Part shown: positions 16,387-21,639 of the stretch, in pieces
How positions within the stretch are numbered: position 1 is the stretch's first letter
Layout: every line of letters begins with the position of its first letter
Assembly (NCBI GenBank): GCA_038117225.1
Contig: JAYOFM010000063.1
Coordinates: forward strand, 1 to 21,639
Origin: JAYOFM01 sp038117225
Lineage (GTDB): Bacteria > Pseudomonadota > Alphaproteobacteria > Rhodospirillales > Casp-alpha2
Direction: 5' to 3'
Length of the DNA stretch: 21,639 nt
Program-made: the position numbers and the translations under genes
The notes under the pieces: model-generated
Told to the model about the DNA's origin: nothing
The model's input: only the letters and a program-made list of their open reading frames with translations
Databases searched by the model: none

Positions 16387-16404
16387 TATCTTAAGGTGTA
16401 TAAT
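16375..16404 (+). promoter_or_regulatory. Candidate upstream (distal) lexA promoter
   Basis: ATGACA (16375-16380, five of six -35 consensus bases) and a perfect TATAAT (16399-16404) are spaced 18 bp apart. The -35 lies in the final codons of moeA and the -10 just beyond its stop. It would start transcription near 16411, about 187 nt before lexA and upstream of the SOS box. It could give constitutive lexA expression, with LexA bound downstream as a roadblock. Sequence match only. Confidence 0.5.
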
Positions 16405-16431
16405 TATCATGAAATTTATTGCCAATCGAAC

Positions 16432-16460
16432 TTGACACAGGACGCGAACCTTTCTAGAAC
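16432..16460 (+). promoter_or_regulatory. Main lexA promoter overlapped by an SOS box
   Basis: A perfect TTGACA (16432-16437) and TAGAAC (16455-16460) are separated by 17 bp. The alphaproteobacterial LexA operator GAAC-N7-GAAC occupies 16446-16460 (half-sites 16446-16449 and 16457-16460), so its right half is the -10 element. Bound LexA would block RNA polymerase, giving autoregulation. The start would be near 16467, leaving an untranslated leader of about 130 nt. Confidence 0.85.
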
Positions 16461-16470
16461 ATGTGTGGAC

Positions 16471-16485
16471 GTTTTTTGTTTGTTC
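16471..16485 (+). promoter_or_regulatory. Possible second, degenerate SOS box
   Basis: GTTT (16471-16474), seven bases, then GTTC (16482-16485) matches the reverse-orientation alphaproteobacterial operator GTTC-N7-GTTC with one mismatch. It begins 10 bp after the first box, just beyond the predicted transcription start. It could be an auxiliary LexA site or a chance match in a T-rich run. Confidence 0.35.
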
Positions 16486-16597
16486 TACATGTTGTGGATG
16501 ATTATGGCGCGCATACAACCTACACCGTTGGATTCAAACTTGCTTCCGTGGTGCCGTTTTAAGGTGCGCCAATTCATTCTAGAGGGGTAACGCCGAT

Positions 16598-17293
16598 ATG
16601 CTTACGCGTAAACAGTATGAGCTTCTTCTCTACATCGACGAACGTCTCAGAGAGACAGGGATTTCCCCCTCTTACGAGGAAATGAAGGACGCCTTGGATC
16701 TGAAATCAAAATCTGGAATCCACCGGCTCATTACGGGCCTTGAGGAACGCGGCTTTATTCGTCGCTTGGCTCATAGAGCACGCGCGTTGGAGGTTGTTAA
16801 GTTGCCTGACAATCTTGCCGGGCGGCCGCTTCCGCGGGGCGCCGTCACCTCGCCGTTCAAACCGAGTGTGATTGAGGCGGACTTCAAGATGCCTGGTTCA
16901 GCGGTTGATGCGAGAATAACGGAATCTGTGGAACTACCGCTGTATGGCCGAATTGCCGCTGGCACGCCGATCGAGGCATTACGAGACACCACCAATACTG
17001 TCGAAATTCCGGCGTCCCTTCTCGGGTCTGGTGATCATTACGCGCTTGAGGTCGAGGGAGATTCGATGATCGAGGCTGGTATCCTGGATGGTGATACGGT
17101 TGTCATCCGCCAGACCGAGACCGCCGAGAACGGCGCGATTGTCGTCGCCATGGTGGATGATTCCGAGGTGACGTTGAAGCGGTTGCGCCGGCGCGGCGCT
17201 TCCATTGCATTGGAGCCCGCCAACAAAGACTACGAGACCCGTATTTTTGGCCCCGATCAGGTCAATGTCCAAGGCAGCGTGGTCGCGTTATAG
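16598..17293 (+). CDS. lexA: LexA repressor / SOS autopeptidase
   Basis: Represses DNA-damage genes and cleaves itself when stimulated by RecA filaments. The product is 231 aa, longer than the 202-residue E. coli protein, as is usual in alphaproteobacteria because of a longer linker. The N-terminal winged helix has KQYELLLYIDERLRETG, SYEEMKDALDLKSKSGIHRL and LEERGFIRRLAHRARALEV. The cleavage bond is Ala121-Gly122 in GRIAAGTPIEA. The catalytic Ser156 is in VEGDSMIEAG and Lys194 in EVTLKRL. GAGGGG 10 bp upstream supports the ATG at 16598. Codon use here is somewhat AT-richer than in the trp genes. It follows moeA after 211 bp and is tail to tail with comEC (28 bp), with no clear terminator between them. 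The SOS box upstream makes autoregulation very likely. Confidence 0.97.
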   Translation: MLTRKQYELLLYIDERLRETGISPSYEEMKDALDLKSKSGIHRLITGLEERGFIRRLAHRARALEVVKLPDNLAGRPLPRGAVTSPFKPSVIEADFKMPGSAVDARITESVELPLYGRIAAGTPIEALRDTTNTVEIPASLLGSGDHYALEVEGDSMIEAGILDGDTVVIRQTETAENGAIVVAMVDDSEVTLKRLRRRGASIALEPANKDYETRIFGPDQVNVQGSVVAL

Positions 17294-17321
17294 AGGAGCT
17301 ACTGAGAGCATCAACGTCCGT

Positions 17322-19484
17322 TTAGTCCAATCGTCGACCGACGACCCAGGGCCGATCACCGCGCACGCCGTTAACGCTTTCGACGAGGATATTCTCCGGC
17401 GACAGGGTGATTGCGTGCGCCCCGTTCCGCCAAAGATCAAATCGGTCAATCACGGCGACGGGCGTCGGGCAGCGTCGTCTGACCGGAACGAGACTCAAGA
17501 CAATTTCGGCATGCCAACAATCGTCGACCAGCGCGGCTTCGTCGTAGGCAATGGCGACCGTTCGCCCGGCGATGCGATAGAGGCAGCCAGTGATGTCACA
17601 GGTGAAATCCGGCATCATCGAATCCTCGCCAATTATTCCGTTCACCTCCTCATCCCTGTTTCTAGCATCTTTCAATGCGGCGGACGGCCATTTGCCATCG
17701 GCCACCGTAAGGCCGGCGCGGCGTAGCCACATGTCGCGCGTAAACGCGGCACGGCCGGGGGTATCTACCGCCATGCGGCCATCCGCCGTGCGGGCCGCCA
17801 CCAGGCGCCCGTCACCGTCGACCAGCAGATGCGGGGTCGTGACGGCAGTCGTAGACACGAATGCCAATGCGACGCCGACTAGGCCGGCCAATCGCCAGCC
17901 CCGTCGCCACAAGCAAAGCCAGGTTCCCCCTATGGCAGCAGCAATAAGCCCCCATAGCGGCATGGCAGGTAGAAGCGTCACCGCACCTGGCCAAGCGGCA
18001 ACCGTTTGCGCGGTGCCAACAACGGCGGCAATTCCCCAGCTCATGACACTCAAAGCCAATTGTTCCAGCCCGGACGGCATGGCGAGAAACGCCACCACGG
18101 CCCAGGGCATGACCCAAAGCGCGGTAATCGGTACAGCCACTAGATTAGCCAAGAGACCGTAATCGGCAACGCGGCCGAAGTGATATGCGGCAAACGGAGC
18201 CTTTGCCAGCCCGGCAATGAGTGTCGTCAGCCCGATACCGGCGATATAAAGCCCGACGTGCCTGAAAATCGCGTTCAGCGGACCCGTGGCTGGTTCGCGC
18301 GCCGGTCGATACTCGCGTAGCACTTCATAGCCGGCCACAAGTGCCGTCGCCGCCGCAAAGGACATCTGAAAACTGGCACCGAGTAGGCTTTCCGGCTGCA
18401 ACACTAGGATGATCAATGCTGCCCATGCGACGGATCGCAGAGACAACCCACGCCGGTCCAACAACACCGCCAGTAGAATCAACCCGACCGCAACAAAGGC
18501 GCGTTGCGTCGGCACCGTTGCCCCGGCGATGAGGCCGAACTGAAATGCGCCTGCAATGGCAACGGCCGCAGCCCACTTCTTCACGGGGAACCGCAGCGCC
18601 AACGGGGGCACCAGTGACATTACAGCGCGCAGACCGACGAATAGAATGCCCGCGACCAGCCCTAGGTGTAGACCTGATATCGCCAATAAGTGGGCGAGGC
18701 CGGCGTCTCGCATGGCATTTGTGATGGAATCCGGGATGGCACGACGCTCGCCGGTCATTAGGGCTGCGGCAATACTGCCAAGATGGCCCGGTAGCCCGTC
18801 ACGAATGCGCTGCGTGACCGCGTGACGCAATCTTGCCAGCAGAGTGGCGGGGGCTAGGTATCGTTCATCTGCCGCCGCCGCAAACCGTTCGGCAGTGCCG
18901 ACGGCAAATCCCGTGGCACCAATTCGATTGAAGAAGGATTGTCGCTGAAAGTCGAATGCACCAGGGGCCGACGGCGGTGGTGGGGGAGTCAGGACGGCAC
19001 GCACCCGCACCCAATCCCCCGGCCACAGTTCCGGTTGTTCACCCCTCAGGTGTATGCGGATTTTCTCGGGCGTCCGGGCTGGTGAGATACCGGAAATTCT
19101 CAGCCGTTCGAGAATGACACGTAAACTCTTTGCGGTGGCTTCGACGCGGACGACGCGTGCCGCGATGCCGGTTGGACCAATGCGCTTTTCCAGCATTGGG
19201 GCGTCGACGGCGGCGGTTCGCCATTGGGCCGCCGCGAAGCCTGCGCAGATTAAAACCAGCGAGATTAATGGGATCGTGATGCGCTGCGGTGCTCGATATA
19301 GCACGGCAATCGCTAACACTGCACTTCCGACGACGACCAGCAGCGAACCGATCCATAGCCCCGGCTCGCTCGCAAGTGAAAAATATCCGGCAATTCCGGT
19401 CCCAAAGCCGACTGGAAGCCAAAGCGCCCAACGTTCGTGTTCCGCTTGTAAGAGCGCCGTAATCGACGCTTTTACCCGGCGCAT
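17322..19484 (-). CDS. comEC: ComEC/Rec2-family membrane protein (alphaproteobacterial form)
   Basis: Polytopic inner-membrane protein of the family that forms the DNA-uptake channel in transformable bacteria. The chosen start MRRVKASITALLQ (ATG 19482-19484) has GGGAGG 8 bp upstream; alternative in-frame starts lie at 19505 and 19544 without such a site. The product is 720 aa. Order of parts: two or three N-terminal helices, a soluble DUF4131-type domain (about 95-200) ending in a proline run, then the Competence domain (about 225-520) with LMTGERRAIPDS and HLLAISGLHLGLVAG and many helices. A soluble C-terminal domain (about 550-720) has CDITGC, DDCWHAEI and VIDRFDLWRNGAHAI. It lacks the DxGQG and HxHxDH motifs of the metallo-beta-lactamase domain found in classical ComEC. 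I recall similar tails in other alphaproteobacterial homologues. No other competence gene is in the window, so actual DNA uptake is uncertain. Confidence 0.9.
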   Translation of the reverse strand: MRRVKASITALLQAEHERWALWLPVGFGTGIAGYFSLASEPGLWIGSLLVVVGSAVLAIAVLYRAPQRITIPLISLVLICAGFAAAQWRTAAVDAPMLEKRIGPTGIAARVVRVEATAKSLRVILERLRISGISPARTPEKIRIHLRGEQPELWPGDWVRVRAVLTPPPPPSAPGAFDFQRQSFFNRIGATGFAVGTAERFAAAADERYLAPATLLARLRHAVTQRIRDGLPGHLGSIAAALMTGERRAIPDSITNAMRDAGLAHLLAISGLHLGLVAGILFVGLRAVMSLVPPLALRFPVKKWAAAVAIAGAFQFGLIAGATVPTQRAFVAVGLILLAVLLDRRGLSLRSVAWAALIILVLQPESLLGASFQMSFAAATALVAGYEVLREYRPAREPATGPLNAIFRHVGLYIAGIGLTTLIAGLAKAPFAAYHFGRVADYGLLANLVAVPITALWVMPWAVVAFLAMPSGLEQLALSVMSWGIAAVVGTAQTVAAWPGAVTLLPAMPLWGLIAAAIGGTWLCLWRRGWRLAGLVGVALAFVSTTAVTTPHLLVDGDGRLVAARTADGRMAVDTPGRAAFTRDMWLRRAGLTVADGKWPSAALKDARNRDEEVNGIIGEDSMMPDFTCDITGCLYRIAGRTVAIAYDEAALVDDCWHAEIVLSLVPVRRRCPTPVAVIDRFDLWRNGAHAITLSPENILVESVNGVRGDRPWVVGRRLD

Positions 19485-19563
19485 TCCGCGGACCTCCCGG
19501 CACATTGCGCTATTTGGCGATACTATCAGACTAGCAGCTCGCATCACCAAAATGGAATTACAG

Positions 19564-19591
19564 CTTCTACCGAGGGCGCAACTGCGGTCAA
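19564..19591 (-). promoter_or_regulatory. Possible comEC promoter
   Basis: On the minus strand TTGACC (19586-19591) and TAGAAG (19564-19569) are 16 bp apart. Transcription would start near 19557, about 73 nt before the chosen comEC ATG. It is a reasonable sigma70-like match in the correct place, with no independent support. Confidence 0.35.
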
Positions 19592-19635
19592 CCCGTGACC
19601 ATATCGTATTTTCGATCTGTAGTCTGGATGAGTGC

Positions 19636-19673
19636 AGTGCATTCTAAAAATTAATTAATAAAAACAATGCACT
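19636..19673. repeat. Symmetric nested dyad upstream of gltX
   Basis: AGTGCATT (19636-19643) and AATGCACT (19666-19673) form a perfect 8-bp inverted repeat. The palindrome TTAATTAA (19651-19658) sits exactly at its centre: both dyads are centred on 19654.5. The connecting 7-bp pieces, CTAAAAA and TAAAAAC, are nearly mirror images of each other. The element ends two bases before a TATAAT. It could be an operator, a cruciform-prone site or an AT-rich UP-like element. Confidence 0.6.
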
Positions 19674-19675
19674 AA

Positions 19676-19681
19676 TATAAT
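19676..19681 (+). promoter_or_regulatory. Probable gltX -10 element
   Basis: A perfect TATAAT inside the 286-bp comEC-gltX gap. At 16-18 bp upstream there is only AT-rich DNA (AATTAA and similar) and no recognisable -35, so the promoter may rely on an activator, on the dyad beside it, or on an AT-rich UP element. The start would be near 19688, leaving a leader of about 83 nt. The remaining DNA, 19682-19770, shows no further signal. Confidence 0.5.
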
Positions 19682-19770
19682 GTCCCCAACATGATGCTGC
19701 ATCAGCGAAATTTCTATGCTACATCCAACACCTTGCTCTCTCTTCCAACGCTCCGAGGTACCCTGCTCCG

Positions 19771-21207
19771 ATGACCGTGGTCACCCGCTTCGCCCCGTCG
19801 CCGACGGGATTTCTGCATATCGGCGGAGCGCGCACGGCGCTCTATAATTGGTTGTTCGCACGTCATCATGCCCAATTTGGCGATGGTGGGCGTTTCCTTC
19901 TGCGCATTGAGGATACTGACCGTAAGCGATCAACTAACGAGGCAGTCGATGCTATCTTGGATGGCCTGACGTGGCTTGGTCTAGACTGGGAGGGCGAGGC
20001 GGTTTCGCAGTTTGCGCGCCGCGATGCTCACGCCGCTGCCGCCGAACGTCTGCTTGCCGCCGGCCACGCCTACCGTTGCTATTGTACGCCAGAGGAATTG
20101 GCGACGATGCGCGAGCGCGCGATGGCCGAAGGGCGCAAGAGCCTCTACGACGGCACGTGGCGCGATCGTGATTCCGCCGACGCGCCCGCCGGCGTCGCGC
20201 CTACGATCCGCCTGAAAGCGCCACAGGACGGCGAGACGGTGATTGAGGATCTGGTGCAGGGCCGGGTTACTGTCGCCAATGCAGAGATGGATGACATGGT
20301 CCTGCTGCGGGCTGATGGCACGCCGACCTACATGCTGGCAGTTGTCGTCGACGACCATGATATGGCGATCAGCCATGTGATCCGCGGTGATGACCACCTG
20401 ACGAATGCGTTTCGACAGATCCAGCTCTATAACGCTCTCGGTTGGTCGACGCCGGTCTTTGCTCACATTCCGCTTATTCATGGGGCCGATGGCGCCAAGA
20501 TGTCGAAGCGCCACGGGGCGCTGGGTGTGGATGCGTATCGGGATCTCGGATTTCTCCCCGAAGCGATTTGCAATTACCTGCTTCGACTGGGTTGGAGCCA
20601 CGGCGACGATGAATTCATCAGCCGAGACCAGGCCATCGAGTGGTTCGATATAGATGCCGTCAACAAAGGAGCTGCCCGCTTCGATATGGCCAAGTTGACG
20701 AACCTCAATGGCCACTACATCCGCAATGCGGATGACGCACGTTTAACGGAACTGGTGATGAGAGATCTTCATGCTCGCCATGACGGAAAGCTTGCCGTTG
20801 GGGCCGCTGATCGTGTAAAAATGGGTATGAGTGGTCTGAAGGAACGTGCAAAATTAATCCCTGAATTAGTTGATTTTGCAGAGTTTTATGCACTTCCGCG
20901 ACCTTTGTTAATGAATGATAAGGCGAGTACGCTTGTTGATTCGGAAGCGCGTATTCACATCGCCGGCCTATATAAAGAACTGGCGGGAATTGATGATTGG
21001 TCCGAATCAGTTGTTGATGCGGCAGTCCATGCGTTTGCCGAAAGAGAGTCGTTAAAACTTGGTAAGATTGCTCAGCCATTGCGCGCGGCATTAACGGGCA
21101 CGACGACCTCACCCGGAATATTTGAGGTCATGGCCGTGCTTGGGCGTGATGAAACATTGGCGCGTCTCAATGACGTGCTCAACGATAATGCGGCCGGTTC
21201 CGCCTAA
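19771..21207 (+). CDS. gltX: Glutamyl-tRNA synthetase
   Basis: Charges tRNA-Glu (and possibly tRNA-Gln, for later amidation) with glutamate. The product is 478 aa. The class I catalytic domain shows RFAPSPTGFLHIGGARTALYNWLF (HIGG at 17-20), the LRIEDTD segment, YRCYCTPEEL, VIRGDDHL and KMSKRHG (243-248). The C-terminal anticodon-binding region follows. Alphaproteobacteria often carry two gltX paralogues with different tRNA preference, and sequence alone does not tell me which this is. Upstream GAGG is 12 bp from the ATG, rather far. From about 20815 to 21100 (residues about 350-440) the DNA is clearly AT-richer: I count 48 G or C in 20821-20940, i.e. 40%. The reading frame is intact. gltA follows after 76 bp. 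Confidence 0.95.
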   Translation: MTVVTRFAPSPTGFLHIGGARTALYNWLFARHHAQFGDGGRFLLRIEDTDRKRSTNEAVDAILDGLTWLGLDWEGEAVSQFARRDAHAAAAERLLAAGHAYRCYCTPEELATMRERAMAEGRKSLYDGTWRDRDSADAPAGVAPTIRLKAPQDGETVIEDLVQGRVTVANAEMDDMVLLRADGTPTYMLAVVVDDHDMAISHVIRGDDHLTNAFRQIQLYNALGWSTPVFAHIPLIHGADGAKMSKRHGALGVDAYRDLGFLPEAICNYLLRLGWSHGDDEFISRDQAIEWFDIDAVNKGAARFDMAKLTNLNGHYIRNADDARLTELVMRDLHARHDGKLAVGAADRVKMGMSGLKERAKLIPELVDFAEFYALPRPLLMNDKASTLVDSEARIHIAGLYKELAGIDDWSESVVDAAVHAFAERESLKLGKIAQPLRAALTGTTTSPGIFEVMAVLGRDETLARLNDVLNDNAAGSA

Positions 21208-21283
21208 TGGATCGGTTTGTGGCGTCACGCCTCGGGGCAACCCCGGTCGGGGCATCGTCCGTAGTCAGGAGAGGGATAGAGAA
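21208..21283 (+). other. gltX-gltA gap with small GC-rich stem-loops
   Basis: GGCG-TCA-CGCC (21221-21231) is followed by CGGGG-CAA-CCCCG (21233-21245). The second CCCCG can pair instead with the next CGGGG (21248-21252), giving two mutually exclusive hairpins. No T-run follows, so this is not a simple intrinsic terminator. The gltA ribosome binding site AGGAGAGGG (21267-21275) lies just after, which could allow some effect on gltA translation or readthrough from gltX. Speculative. Confidence 0.25.
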
Positions 21284-21639
21284 ATGAACGATAGTGCCAA
21301 GAAGAACAGCGATTTCACGTTGATCGATAATCGGAACGGCAAGAGTTACGACCTACCTGTCATGGACGGCTCGCTCGGCCCCAGCGTAATCGACGTTCGC
21401 AAGCTCTATGCCGAAACAGATATGTTTACCTACGATCCTGGATTTACGTCGACGGGCAGTTGCGAGTCGAAAATTACCTTCATCGACGGAGAAGAAGGCA
21501 TTCTACTGTATCGCGGCTACCCCATCGATCAATTGGCGGAACATTCGGATTTTCTCGAAACCTGCTACCTTCTGCTGTTCGGTGATTTGCCGGACGCCAC
21601 GCAAAAGGATGAGTTCGAGACCACCATCACCTATCACAC
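21284..21639 (+). CDS. gltA: Citrate synthase, N-terminal part (cut by window edge)
   Basis: Condenses acetyl-CoA with oxaloacetate; entry to the TCA cycle. About 118 residues are present from the ATG at 21284-21286, which has AGGAGAGGG 8 bp upstream, the strongest ribosome binding site in this part of the window. The visible sequence has LPVMDGSLGPSVIDVRKLY, FTYDPGFTSTGSCESKITFIDG, EEGILLYRGYPIDQLAE and FLETCYLLLFGDLP. These are the N-terminal marks of hexameric, NADH-sensitive type citrate synthases of Gram-negative bacteria. The catalytic His and Asp residues lie beyond the edge. It follows gltX in the usual alphaproteobacterial order. Confidence 0.96.
   Translation, partial: MNDSAKKNSDFTLIDNRNGKSYDLPVMDGSLGPSVIDVRKLYAETDMFTYDPGFTSTGSCESKITFIDGEEGILLYRGYPIDQLAEHSDFLETCYLLLFGDLPDATQKDEFETTITYH

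Noticed and set aside
16396..16590. 64-codon frame (GTG start) in the lexA leader ending 7 bp before the lexA ATG
   Set aside because: It runs over the SOS box, promoter and start site, has no ribosome binding site and no recognisable motif; an inner ATG at 16489 also lacks one. Most likely chance.
1..21639. tRNA, rRNA, CRISPR array, insertion sequence, prophage or toxin-antitoxin pair
   Set aside because: Reading both strands showed no such element: no repeat-spacer pattern, no transposase or integrase motifs, no cloverleaf that I could recognise.

Overview
The window reads as core chromosome of an alphaproteobacterium, most like a Rhodospirillales-type lineage. Codon use is GC-rich. The gene order tpiA-secG-pyrG-kdsA-eno, divergent from ppiD-trpE and followed by trpGDC-moaC-moeA-lexA, comEC, gltX and gltA, is the conserved neighbourhood I know from that class. 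A GAAC-N7-GAAC SOS box in front of lexA, the alphaproteobacterial type, supports this. The assignment rests on recognition of families and synteny, not on a database search.

Layout. Positions 1-4061 (minus strand) hold a central-metabolism and envelope block, read in the order tpiA, secG, pyrG, kdsA, eno; eno runs off the left edge. A 201-bp divergent gap leads to ppiD and trpE on the plus strand (4263-7695). Positions 7710-12063 (minus strand) hold a four-gene block, read as copA, cueR, a divergent polysaccharide deacetylase and a RidA-family gene, which separates trpE from trpG. Its promoter (12102-12132) is a textbook CueR-type copper promoter with a 19-bp spacer. The plus strand resumes with trpG-trpD-trpC-moaC-moeA (12238-16386), tightly packed with one ATGA overlap, then lexA (16598-17293) behind a 211-bp regulatory gap with an SOS box over the -10 element. 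comEC (17322-19484) is on the minus strand, tail to tail with lexA. A 286-bp AT-rich divergent gap separates comEC from gltX (19771-21207) on the plus strand, and gltA begins at 21284 and runs off the right edge.

Functions. The window joins glycolysis (tpiA, eno), Kdo synthesis for LPS (kdsA), CTP synthesis (pyrG, which also supplies the CTP that activates Kdo), protein export and periplasmic folding (secG, ppiD), tryptophan synthesis from chorismate to indole-glycerol phosphate (trpE, trpG, trpD, trpC), molybdenum cofactor synthesis (moaC, moeA), SOS control (lexA), DNA uptake (comEC), glutamyl-tRNA supply (gltX) and the TCA cycle (gltA). The copper module is the only clearly accessory-looking part.

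I found no tRNA, rRNA, CRISPR array, insertion sequence or phage gene, and no clearly undescribed system. The observations most worth checking are the copper cassette inside the trp cluster, the layered lexA promoter region, a symmetric nested dyad upstream of gltX, a low-GC patch inside gltX, and a ComEC whose C-terminal domain is not a metallo-beta-lactamase.
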